A stretch of DNA of 64,000 nucleotides, from positions 1 through 64,000 of the forward strand of contig LNEY01000025.1 of assembly GCA_001464195.1 (NCBI GenBank), read 5' to 3'. The stretch comes from Burkholderiales bacterium Ga0077547 (lineage in GTDB: Bacteria > Pseudomonadota > Gammaproteobacteria > Burkholderiales > Burkholderiaceae_C). Both the position numbers and the translations under genes were made by a program. Every line of letters starts with the position of its first letter. Within the stretch, counting starts at the first letter, position 1. Shown one piece after another: positions 16,293 to 24,279 of the stretch. The notes under the pieces are model-generated. The model worked only from the letters and a program-made list of their open reading frames with translations, was not told the origin of the DNA and searched no databases.

Positions 16293-17111
16293 ATGCCCGT
16301 TGATCCCGAACTGCGCGCGCTGAACATCGACATCCCGGCCCAGCCGGAAGCGCTGGTCAAACTGTCGATGCTGCTCGCCGAAGAAGAGGTGAACCTGCAA
16401 CAGATCAGCCTGCTGGTCGAATCCGACATGGCGCTGGCGTCTGCCGTGCTGAAGGCGGTGAACTCGTCGCTGTACGGGCTGTCGGGCCGGGTGCAAAGCG
16501 TGCATCAGGCCATCACTTACCTGGGCACCCGCGAGGTCGCAGCAGTCACCTTCGAGATGGGCCTGCGCGCCGTGTTTCCGGGGGCACCGGAGCTGGCGCC
16601 CGTGTGGGAACGTGCAGCGGTGCGCGGCTTGCTCATGGGACGCATCGGGCATGCCGTCGGCGTGGATCCGTGGGCGGCGCATTCGGCCGGCCTGTTCGAA
16701 GAGTGCGGCAAGGCCGTGCTGTTCCGCCACGCGCCGACCCGCTACAAGCCGCTGCTGGCCACCGCCGTCAGCGACGAGGAGCTGACCTTGCTCGAGCACC
16801 AGGAGTTCGGCGTGAGTCACGACGCACTGGGTGCCGCACTGTGCGAAAGCTGGGGCCTGGCGCCCGCCGCCGTGCACAGCGTGCGCTTTCATGTGATCGT
16901 CAATGCGACCTGGGAACTGCCCGTGCAAGTGCAGCGCCGTTCGATCTGTGCGCTGTCGGCTGTCGCCCATGCGCTGATGACCGATCCGCAAACCCTCGAC
17001 GAGGTCACCAACGCCATTGCCCCACAAGCGCAGCTCGAACCCGAACTGGTGCTGCGCGGTGCGCGGCGCGTTCAGGCGCAGATCGAGCGCGCAGTCGCGC
17101 AAGTCGCGTGA
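16293..17111 (+). CDS. HDOD-domain signalling protein
   Basis: 272 residues. The HDOD domain covers most of the protein: LLAEEEVNLQQISLLVESDMALASAVLKAVNSSLYG, VQSVHQAITYLGTREVAAV and HSAGLFEECGKAVL. HDOD proteins are non-catalytic relatives of HD hydrolases and act in signalling, motility and stress control. No GGDEF or EAL domain is attached. The output is unknown. A small unknown gene follows 28 bases later. Confidence 0.88.
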   Translation: MPVDPELRALNIDIPAQPEALVKLSMLLAEEEVNLQQISLLVESDMALASAVLKAVNSSLYGLSGRVQSVHQAITYLGTREVAAVTFEMGLRAVFPGAPELAPVWERAAVRGLLMGRIGHAVGVDPWAAHSAGLFEECGKAVLFRHAPTRYKPLLATAVSDEELTLLEHQEFGVSHDALGAALCESWGLAPAAVHSVRFHVIVNATWELPVQVQRRSICALSAVAHALMTDPQTLDEVTNAIAPQAQLEPELVLRGARRVQAQIERAVAQVA

Positions 17112-17139
17112 GCCGCGTGCCTGACAAGAGTCACTGAGC

Positions 17140-17406
17140 ATGGGCGCTTCCGATCGCTTCCTGTTCGGCGCTGGCACGCCCGGCGGTACCTCGCGGGTGC
17201 TGGCCGAGCCGACACCGGGTCGATCCCCGGTGCAGCCCGCGCTCGCCGTGCGTTCTTCGGCGGTGCTGCAACGCTGTCGAGGACCGGTCCAGCTGTCGCT
17301 GTTCGAAGGCCTCGATGCGCTTCCTCGCCCCGATGACGCTGAGCCCACCGAGCATCCAGCGTTGCTGATCGATCGCCGCGTTGGCGGGCGTCGGTCCACC
17401 GATTGA
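17140..17406 (+). CDS. Small hypothetical protein with a clamp-binding-like QLSLF motif
   Basis: 88 residues, no recognised domain, rich in Gly, Pro and Arg and probably disordered. Residues 51-55 read QLSLF, the consensus pentapeptide by which polymerases and repair proteins dock on the bacterial sliding clamp (DnaN). It follows the HDOD gene by 28 bases on the same strand. Coding status is uncertain: the frame has normal codon use for this genome, but there is no clear Shine-Dalgarno and no known family. Confidence 0.45.
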   Translation: MGASDRFLFGAGTPGGTSRVLAEPTPGRSPVQPALAVRSSAVLQRCRGPVQLSLFEGLDALPRPDDAEPTEHPALLIDRRVGGRRSTD

Positions 17407-17415
17407 CGGGTGGTT

Positions 17416-17473
17416 GATCAGACGGCCGGCGGGTACCCTCGCGCGGATCAGGCGGCCGCTCGGTAACCTCGCG
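17416..17473. repeat. Imperfect 28-29 base tandem duplication
   Basis: GATCAGACGGCCGGCGGGTACCCTCGCG is followed directly by GATCAGGCGGCCGCTCGGTAACCTCGCG. The second copy holds the last codons and stop of the ABC ATPase gene on the minus strand, and the first copy repeats them beyond the stop. Confidence 0.6.
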
Positions 17474-19202
17474 GAATGGCCCCGATCAGTCGCTTCGTGT
17501 AGTCCTGCTGCGGCGCGTCGAGAATCTGCGCCACGCTCGCCTGCTCGACCACCTCACCGTCCTTCATCACCAGCACCTCGTCGGCCATGAAGCGCACGAC
17601 CGCCAGGTCGTGACTGATGAACACATAGGCCAGCCCGAGTTCGTCCTGCAGGTCCTTGAGCAGATTCAGTACCTGCGCCTGCACGCTGACATCGAGCGCG
17701 CTGACGGCCTCGTCGAGCACCAGCACCTCGGGGCTCAAGGTCAGGCAGCGCGCAATCGCAATACGCTGGCGCTGGCCACCGGAAAACTCGTGCGGATACC
17801 GCGCCATCGACGAGTCATCGAGGCCGACCTTGTGCAGCATGGAGCGCGCTCGCGATTCGCGATCTGCCAGTCCACTGCCGATGCCATGGATGGCCATGGG
17901 CTCGACCAGCGTTTGGCCGATGGTGAAGCGGGGGTTCAGGCTGGCATAAGGGTTCTGAAACACCACCTGCAGGCGCCGCCGCATCGGCAGCAGCTGCGCC
18001 TTGCTCAGCGCCAGCAGATCCTCGCCGTCGAAACGCACCGCACCGCCCACTGGCCCGCCGCTGGCCTCGTGCAGGCGCAGCAGCGCCAGGCCCATCGTTG
18101 TCTTGCCTGAGCCCGATTCACCCACCACGCCCAGCGTGTGACCACGGCGCAGCTCGAAGCTGACGCCGCGACCTTCCCGGCCCACCGCCTTGAACTCACG
18201 TCGGCCGAACAATCCCTGCGGGATCCAGAAGCTCTTGGTCAGCGCGCGCACTTCGAGGATCACTGGTGCGCTGAGGTCCTTCGCGCGGGCAGGTGGTGCG
18301 CAGCGGAGGGCCGCACCGGTTTCGGTCGCCATGTGCTCGTCGATCACCGCCAAGCGCGATCCCGTGTTCGACAACGTCGGCCGGCACGCCAGCAACGCGC
18401 GGGTGTAGGCGTCCTGGGGGTTGGCGAAGATGTCAGCCACCGGGCCGCGCTCACGCACCATGCCCTGGCGCATCACGACGACCTCGTCTGCGATCTCTCC
18501 GACCACCCCGAGGTCGTGGCTGATGAACAGCATGCTCATGCGATGCCGCGCCTTGACAGCCGCGAGCAGTTCCATGATCTGGCGCTGGATCGTCACGTCG
18601 AGGGCCGTGGTCGGTTCGTCGGCAATGAGCAACTTCGGCTCACACGACAGTGCCATCGCGATCATCACCCGCTGTTGCTGGCCGCCGGACAGCTCGTGCG
18701 GGTAGGCCCCGAGCCGCCGCTTCGGCTCGGGCAGGCCGACCTCGGCGAGCAGCGCTTCGGCACGCACCATGGCCTGCCGTGCGCTCAGGCCCAGGTGTTT
18801 CATCAGCGGCTCGCACAGCTGCACGCCGACGGTGAACACTGGGTTCAGAGAGGACATCGGGTCCTGAAACACGCAAGCGATGTCCTTGCCGCGCAGCGCC
18901 TGCAACTCCTGCCGTGTCGCCGAGAGCAGATCACGGCCCTGGAAGCGGATCAGCCCCTGGCGCTCGGCGTTGTCAGGGAGCAGGTTCAGGATTGCCATCG
19001 CGGTGACGCTCTTGCCCGAGCCAGACTCGCCCACCAGCGCCACGGTGGTGTTCTCGGGGATATCAAAACTGATGCCCCGCGCTTGTCCGCCCACGTCGCG
19101 GCCCACCGCCTGAGTGCGCTGCACCACCCCGCCCTGCTTGCCGGTGCGAAACGACACCCGCAGATCCTGCAAGCTCAACAGCACTGGTGATGTCGGCGTC
19201 AT
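17448..19202 (-). CDS. yejF: Peptide ABC transporter ATP-binding protein, two fused ATPase domains
   Basis: 584 residues from the ATG at 19202, whose ATGA overlaps the stop of the permease gene. Both halves are complete ABC ATPases. The first has Walker A GESGSGKS, signature LSGGQQQR and Walker B LLIADEPTTALD. The second has GESGSGKT, FSGGQRQR and VLVLDEAVSALD. The oligopeptide-transporter region is repeated (DYTKRLIGAIP). This matches YejF, the fused counterpart of DppD-DppF. It powers import of peptides or similar solutes with the two permeases next door. The 3' end is partly duplicated downstream. Confidence 0.88.
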   Translation of the reverse strand: MTPTSPVLLSLQDLRVSFRTGKQGGVVQRTQAVGRDVGGQARGISFDIPENTTVALVGESGSGKSVTAMAILNLLPDNAERQGLIRFQGRDLLSATRQELQALRGKDIACVFQDPMSSLNPVFTVGVQLCEPLMKHLGLSARQAMVRAEALLAEVGLPEPKRRLGAYPHELSGGQQQRVMIAMALSCEPKLLIADEPTTALDVTIQRQIMELLAAVKARHRMSMLFISHDLGVVGEIADEVVVMRQGMVRERGPVADIFANPQDAYTRALLACRPTLSNTGSRLAVIDEHMATETGAALRCAPPARAKDLSAPVILEVRALTKSFWIPQGLFGRREFKAVGREGRGVSFELRRGHTLGVVGESGSGKTTMGLALLRLHEASGGPVGGAVRFDGEDLLALSKAQLLPMRRRLQVVFQNPYASLNPRFTIGQTLVEPMAIHGIGSGLADRESRARSMLHKVGLDDSSMARYPHEFSGGQRQRIAIARCLTLSPEVLVLDEAVSALDVSVQAQVLNLLKDLQDELGLAYVFISHDLAVVRFMADEVLVMKDGEVVEQASVAQILDAPQQDYTKRLIGAIPRGYRAAA

Positions 19203-20251
19203 TCCAGGCCCCGCAACTTGGGATCGAGCGCGTCGCGCAGCGCATCGGTGAACAGCGAGAACGCGGTGACGAACACCGCCATGAACACCGTCGCGGTGGC
19301 GAGCTGCCACCAATGGCCAAGCAGCAGCTCGACCTGCGATTCAGCGAGCATCGTGCCCCACGACACCTGGTCGATCGACACGCCGAGGCCGAGGTAGCTC
19401 AAGATCACCTCGGCCTTGATGAAGCCCACCGTCAGGATCGACAGCTGCACCAGCACGACGTGGCTGACATTGGGCAGGATGTGCCGGAACATCCGCGAGG
19501 ACAGGCTGGCACCGATCGCCTCGGCGGCCCGCACGTAGTCGCGCACCGCATGCTTGAGAAACTCCGCGCGCACCAGCCGGTAGATGCCGGTCCAGCCGGT
19601 CAGCCCGAGGATCAGCACCACCGTGGTGGTGCCGCGGCCGGACACGGCGGCAAAAGCGAAGATCAGCAAGATGCCGGGGATGGAGGTGAACACGTTGTAG
19701 ACCCATTCCAGCAGGTCTCCGATGCGCCCCCCCAGAAAGCCACTGAGCGCGCCCAGCGCGGTGCCGATCGCGGTGGCCAGCAGAGCGGCCAGCACGCCGA
19801 CGAAGATCGAGATCTCGGCGCCCTTGATCGCCTTGGCCAGCACGTCGCGGCCGAGCCGGTCGCCGCCCAAGGGCAGCGTGTTGGCGGGCACCTCTTCGCT
19901 GACCTTCAGCTTCGCGGCCAATTCAGCCCATTCGGAATAGCGTGGCGCCAGAGGATCGACGGCAGAAATATCCACCGGCGGGCCCTTGCCCTCCTCGATC
20001 AAGGCCACGGCAGACGGCGGCGTGGGGCCGAGGAAAGTGGGATTGGCATACGGCACACCCACCTCGCGCTGCCATTGGCTGGCGATCAGGCCCAGGGCCG
20101 ACAGCGCGATCAGCACCAGAAATGCGATCACGATCGCGAGCGACATCAGCCCGACGCGGTCGCTGCGAAACCGCCGCCACGCCAGCGACCACACGCCATC
20201 GGCGCGGTCTGCAGCTCGCGGCATCGTCGACGACGGCAGCACCGCACTCAT
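19199..20251 (-). CDS. yejE: Peptide ABC transporter permease (DppC/YejE type)
   Basis: 350 residues. An N-terminal TM helix (about 34-58) is followed by a periplasmic region of roughly 90 residues. A five-helix permease core carries the EAA-type loop (RDYVRAAEAIGASLSSRMFRHILPN). The long N-terminal part is typical of YejE rather than DppC. Starts and stops overlap by four bases with both neighbours, so the three genes are translated as a chain. Confidence 0.88.
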   Translation of the reverse strand: MSAVLPSSTMPRAADRADGVWSLAWRRFRSDRVGLMSLAIVIAFLVLIALSALGLIASQWQREVGVPYANPTFLGPTPPSAVALIEEGKGPPVDISAVDPLAPRYSEWAELAAKLKVSEEVPANTLPLGGDRLGRDVLAKAIKGAEISIFVGVLAALLATAIGTALGALSGFLGGRIGDLLEWVYNVFTSIPGILLIFAFAAVSGRGTTTVVLILGLTGWTGIYRLVRAEFLKHAVRDYVRAAEAIGASLSSRMFRHILPNVSHVVLVQLSILTVGFIKAEVILSYLGLGVSIDQVSWGTMLAESQVELLLGHWWQLATATVFMAVFVTAFSLFTDALRDALDPKLRGLE

Positions 20252-21186
20252 TTCAGCACCACCCGCGGATCGGCGAGCTTGTAGAGCACATCGGTCAGCA
20301 CATTGATCAGCATCGTGATCGCCGCCAGGTACACCGTGACCGCCTGGATCACCGGGTAGTCGCTGCGGTTGACTGCCAAAAACACCTCACGCCCGAGGCC
20401 GGGAATCGAGAAGAACACCTCGATCAGGAACGAGCCCACGAAAATGCCTGGCAAGCTGGTGCCGATGCTGGTCAGGATCGGGATCATGGCGTTGCGCAGC
20501 ACATGGCGCAGCAGGATCACCCGCTCGGTCAAGCCCTTGGCGCGCGCCGTGCGCACATAGTCTTGCTCGATCTCGTCGAGAAAGAAGCTGCGGTAGAGCC
20601 GTGTCTGCGGCGCCAGGCTGACCGCCACCGCCAGCAGCACCGGCAGCGGCGCGTACTCGATCAGGTTGAACCACACCGAGTCGCTCCAGCCCTGCACGGG
20701 AAACCAGCCCAGCTTGAAGCCGAACAGCCACTGGCCGACCAGCACATACACCAGGAACGAGATCGACAGCGCCACGGTGGTGAGCACCATCACCGCCCGG
20801 TCGGTCAGCGACCCGCGCACCACAGCGACCGCCAGCGCCAGCGGAATGGCCAACAGCACTTCGAGCACCAGGATCGGCACCATCACCGTCAGCGTGTTGG
20901 GCAGGCGGTCAAGGAACAACTCCGCCACCGACTCGCTGGTCGCCCAGCTGCGGCCCCAGTCGAAGGTGAGGACCTGTTTGAAGAAGATCCAGAGCTGAAT
21001 CCACCACGGCTGGTCCAGGCCCAGCTGCTGGCGGATCGCAGCGATCTGGTCGGGCTTGGCGATCTGGCCCGCCAGAATCTCCGCCGGGTCACCCCCAAAA
21101 AACTTGAACAACACGAACACCAGCAGGATCACACCGGCCAGTGTCGGGATCGTTTGCCAGAGTCGTCTGAGCAGGTAGGCGGCCAT
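20248..21186 (-). CDS. yejB: Peptide ABC transporter permease (DppB/YejB type)
   Basis: 312 residues. The N-terminal helix (about 7-29) and the following periplasmic segment with DPAEILAG are characteristic of DppB-like permeases. The EAA loop reads DYVRTARAKGLTERVILLRHVLRNAMIPI. First gene of the minus-strand transporter operon; divergent from the binding-protein gene with 57 bases between starts. About 50 residues shorter than the E. coli YejB that I recall. Confidence 0.87.
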   Translation of the reverse strand: MAAYLLRRLWQTIPTLAGVILLVFVLFKFFGGDPAEILAGQIAKPDQIAAIRQQLGLDQPWWIQLWIFFKQVLTFDWGRSWATSESVAELFLDRLPNTLTVMVPILVLEVLLAIPLALAVAVVRGSLTDRAVMVLTTVALSISFLVYVLVGQWLFGFKLGWFPVQGWSDSVWFNLIEYAPLPVLLAVAVSLAPQTRLYRSFFLDEIEQDYVRTARAKGLTERVILLRHVLRNAMIPILTSIGTSLPGIFVGSFLIEVFFSIPGLGREVFLAVNRSDYPVIQAVTVYLAAITMLINVLTDVLYKLADPRVVLK

Positions 21187-21243
21187 GGGGTCAAGAGTCT
21201 AGACTGCGCCCGCTCGGCGGGTCGTCTGCCAGGAGAAGCGTGA

Positions 21244-23097
21244 ATGAATTCAGGTCGTGTGCGTCGAGTGGTTCGGGGGATGCTTGGTTCCACCTGGATG
21301 CTGCTGCTGTGCATGGCGGGCACGGCAGCGATGCCTGCCTGGGCAGACAGCCGCAGCGCAGCACCCGCCCCCAAGGTCTTCCGCTACGCCTTTCCTGTCG
21401 CCGAGACCGGCTTCGACCCGGTGCAGATCTCCGACCTGTACTCGGCCACCATCATCTCGAACATCATCGAGTCGCCGCTGACCTATGACTACCTCGCGCG
21501 GCCGGTCAAGCTGGTGCTGCAGACGGCCGCCGAGATGCCGCAGGTGTCGGCCGACTTCAAGACCTACACGGTGAAGATCCGCCCCGGCATCTACTTCGCG
21601 GACGACCCGGCATTCAAAGGGAAGAAGCGGGAGCTGGTGGCCGCCGACTACGTCTATTCGCTCAAGCGCATCTTCGACCCGCGCTGGAAGAGCCCGAGCT
21701 ACCCGGGCCTGGCCGACGAAAAAATCATCGGCATCGACGCGCTGCGCGAAAAGGCCGTCACGGACCGCACGCCGTTCGACTACGACACCGAGATCGAGGG
21801 CCTGCGCACCCTCGACCGCTACACCTACCGCATCACGCTGGGCAAGCCCAGCCCGCGTTTCATCAACAGCTTCACCAGCGCCACCGGCTCCGGCGCGCTG
21901 GCACGCGAGGTGGTCGAGGCCTATGGCGACAAGATCATGGAGCACCCGGTGGGCACCGGGCCCTATGTGCTCAGCGAATGGCAGCGCTCATCGCGGATGG
22001 TGCTGACGCGCAACCCGAATTTCCGCGAGCAGCTCTACCAGGCCACCCCGCCGGCCGACGACCCGGCGGCACAGGCCATCTACCAGAAGCTCCAGGGCCG
22101 GCGCCTGCCGATGATCGACCGCATTGAGGTGTCGGTGATTGGGGAATCGCAGCCGCGTTGGCTGGCCTTCCTGAACGCCGAGCACGACATGATCGACGGC
22201 CTGCCGGCCGAGTTCGCCAACGTCGCGATTCCGAACAACCGCATCGCGCCCAATCTCGCGACACGCGGCATCCAGATGGTGCGCACGCCCGGCTCGGACA
22301 TCTCGTTCACCTACTTCAACATGCAGGACCCGCTGGTCGGCGGCTACACGCCAGAGAAGGTGGCGCTGCGCCGTGCGATCGCGCTGGCCTACGACACGGC
22401 CACCGAAATCCGCCAGGTGAGACGCAACCAGGCCGTGCCCGCCGAGAGCACGCTGCCGCCGATGACCTTCGGGTTCGATCCCGCCTGGAAATCGGAGATG
22501 AGCCTGTACGACCCGGCACGCGCGAAGGCGCTGCTCGATCTGTACGGCTACGTCGACCGGGATAGAGACGGCTGGCGCGACCTGCCCGACGGCCAGCCGC
22601 TCAAGCTCATCTATGCCACGTCGCCGGACCAGACCTCGCGCCAGCGCAACGAGCTGTGGAAGAAGTACATGGACGCGATCCACATCCAGGTCGAGTTCAA
22701 GACCGCCCAGTGGCCCGAGCAATTGAAAGCCGCGCGCGCCGGCAAGATCATGATGTGGGGCCTGGGCATGAGCGCCACGTCGCCCGATGCCGACGGCTTC
22801 CTGGCGCTGGCCTACGGCCCGCAAAAAGGCGAAGGCAACCTTGCGTTCTTCGACCTGCCCGCCTTCAACCAGCTGTACGACGCGCAGACCGTGCTGGGCG
22901 ACACGCCCGAGCGACTGGCGCTGATGCAGCAGGCCAGCAAGCTGCTGGTGGCCTACATGCCGATGAAGGTGCATGCACACCGCATCGGCACCGACCTGCT
23001 GTTCCCGTGGGTGATCGGCTACCAGCGTCACCCGTTCATGCGCGAGTTCTGGCGCTACATCGACATCGATGCCGAACGCGCCGCCGCGAAAAAATAG
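21244..23097 (+). CDS. Extracellular solute-binding protein, family 5 (YejA/DppA-like)
   Basis: 617 residues. An N-terminal Sec signal peptide (MLLLCMAGTAAMPAWA, ends near residue 35) precedes a family 5 binding protein with DPVQISDLYSATIISNIIES, the strand VGTGPYVLSEW and RRAIALAYD. It captures peptides or related solutes in the periplasm for the transporter encoded divergently. A strong Shine-Dalgarno (AGGAG) lies eight bases before the ATG. Length matches YejA. The exact ligand cannot be inferred. Confidence 0.88.
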   Translation: MNSGRVRRVVRGMLGSTWMLLLCMAGTAAMPAWADSRSAAPAPKVFRYAFPVAETGFDPVQISDLYSATIISNIIESPLTYDYLARPVKLVLQTAAEMPQVSADFKTYTVKIRPGIYFADDPAFKGKKRELVAADYVYSLKRIFDPRWKSPSYPGLADEKIIGIDALREKAVTDRTPFDYDTEIEGLRTLDRYTYRITLGKPSPRFINSFTSATGSGALAREVVEAYGDKIMEHPVGTGPYVLSEWQRSSRMVLTRNPNFREQLYQATPPADDPAAQAIYQKLQGRRLPMIDRIEVSVIGESQPRWLAFLNAEHDMIDGLPAEFANVAIPNNRIAPNLATRGIQMVRTPGSDISFTYFNMQDPLVGGYTPEKVALRRAIALAYDTATEIRQVRRNQAVPAESTLPPMTFGFDPAWKSEMSLYDPARAKALLDLYGYVDRDRDGWRDLPDGQPLKLIYATSPDQTSRQRNELWKKYMDAIHIQVEFKTAQWPEQLKAARAGKIMMWGLGMSATSPDADGFLALAYGPQKGEGNLAFFDLPAFNQLYDAQTVLGDTPERLALMQQASKLLVAYMPMKVHAHRIGTDLLFPWVIGYQRHPFMREFWRYIDIDAERAAAKK

Positions 23098-23124
23098 TCG
23101 GCTGAGGATGGCGATGCGAGCGCT

Positions 23125-24279
23125 TCAGCCCTGCACCAGCCGCTTGTTCTTCGCGATCGACATCAGGATGCCCAGGCCCAGTCCCAGGGTCACCATCGCG
23201 GTGCCGCCATAGCTCACGAAAGGCAGGGGCACGCCCACCACCGGCAAGATGCCGCTCACCATGCCCATGTTCACGAACGCATAGGTGAAGAAGCTCATCG
23301 TGATGGCCCCGGCGAGCAGCCGGGAGAAAACGTTGGGTGCCTCCGAGGCGATCATCAAGCCGCGCACGATCAGGCACAGGAAACCGAACAGCAGGCCGAT
23401 GCAACCGAGCAGGCCGAACTCCTCCGCGTAGGCGGCGAAGATGAAGTCGGTGGTGCGCTCCGGGATGAATTCGAGGTGCGTTTGCGTGCCTTTCATGAAG
23501 CCCTTGCCGAGTACTCCGCCGGAGCCGATGGCAATCATTCCCTGGATGATGTGGAAGCCCTTGCCCAACGGGTCGGCGGTCGGATCGAGCAGGGTGCAGA
23601 CGCGGTGCCGCTGGTACTCACGCAGCAACGGCCACTGCACGTCAGGCTGGCAGATCGCATCGCCCGACAGCACCAGCACGGTGATGGCCACCGCAGCCAC
23701 CACCACCACCGGCACGATCAGCTTCCACGACAGGCCCGCGAAGAAGATCACGAACAGACCTGCCGCCATCACCAGGATCGCCGTTCCCAGATCAGGCTGC
23801 TTGACGATCAGCCCAACCGGCACGGCCAGGATCAGCAGCGCGACGACAAAGTCGAGCGCGCGCACCTGACCTTCTCGACGCTGGAACCACCATGCCAGCA
23901 TCAAGGGCATCGCGATCTTCAGGATCTCGCTGGGCTGGATCACGATGCCCACGTCGAGCCAGCGCGTCGCGCCCTTCTTGGTGATGCCGATCAGCGCGGT
24001 GGCCACCAACAGCCCCACGCCGATGACGTACAACGGCACGGCCAATGCCATCAACCGCTGTGGCGAAATTTGGGCCACGACGAACAGGATGGCTGCGGCC
24101 AGCAGCATGTTGCGGCCGTGATCGATGAAGCGGGTGCCGTGATCGAAACCCGCGGAGTACATGCTCGTCATCCCGATCGCCGACAGCAGCAGCACCACGA
24201 GCAGCAGAGGAGCATCGAACCCGCGGAACAGCGGCAGTGCACGCTGCAGCAGCGAGGGCTTCTCGAACGCTGGCCTCAT
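23125..24279 (-). CDS. rodA: Peptidoglycan glycosyltransferase RodA
   Basis: 384 residues, SEDS family, about 10 TM helices. The conserved loop is FMKGTQTHLEFIPERTTDFIFAAYAEEFG, containing the catalytic Asp, and the C-terminal segment is PVVGVPLPFVSYGG. With PBP2 it polymerises peptidoglycan during elongation. The ATG overlaps the mrdA stop by four bases. Last gene of the mreBCD-mrdA-rodA operon. Confidence 0.95.
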   Translation of the reverse strand: MRPAFEKPSLLQRALPLFRGFDAPLLLVVLLLSAIGMTSMYSAGFDHGTRFIDHGRNMLLAAAILFVVAQISPQRLMALAVPLYVIGVGLLVATALIGITKKGATRWLDVGIVIQPSEILKIAMPLMLAWWFQRREGQVRALDFVVALLILAVPVGLIVKQPDLGTAILVMAAGLFVIFFAGLSWKLIVPVVVVAAVAITVLVLSGDAICQPDVQWPLLREYQRHRVCTLLDPTADPLGKGFHIIQGMIAIGSGGVLGKGFMKGTQTHLEFIPERTTDFIFAAYAEEFGLLGCIGLLFGFLCLIVRGLMIASEAPNVFSRLLAGAITMSFFTYAFVNMGMVSGILPVVGVPLPFVSYGGTAMVTLGLGLGILMSIAKNKRLVQG

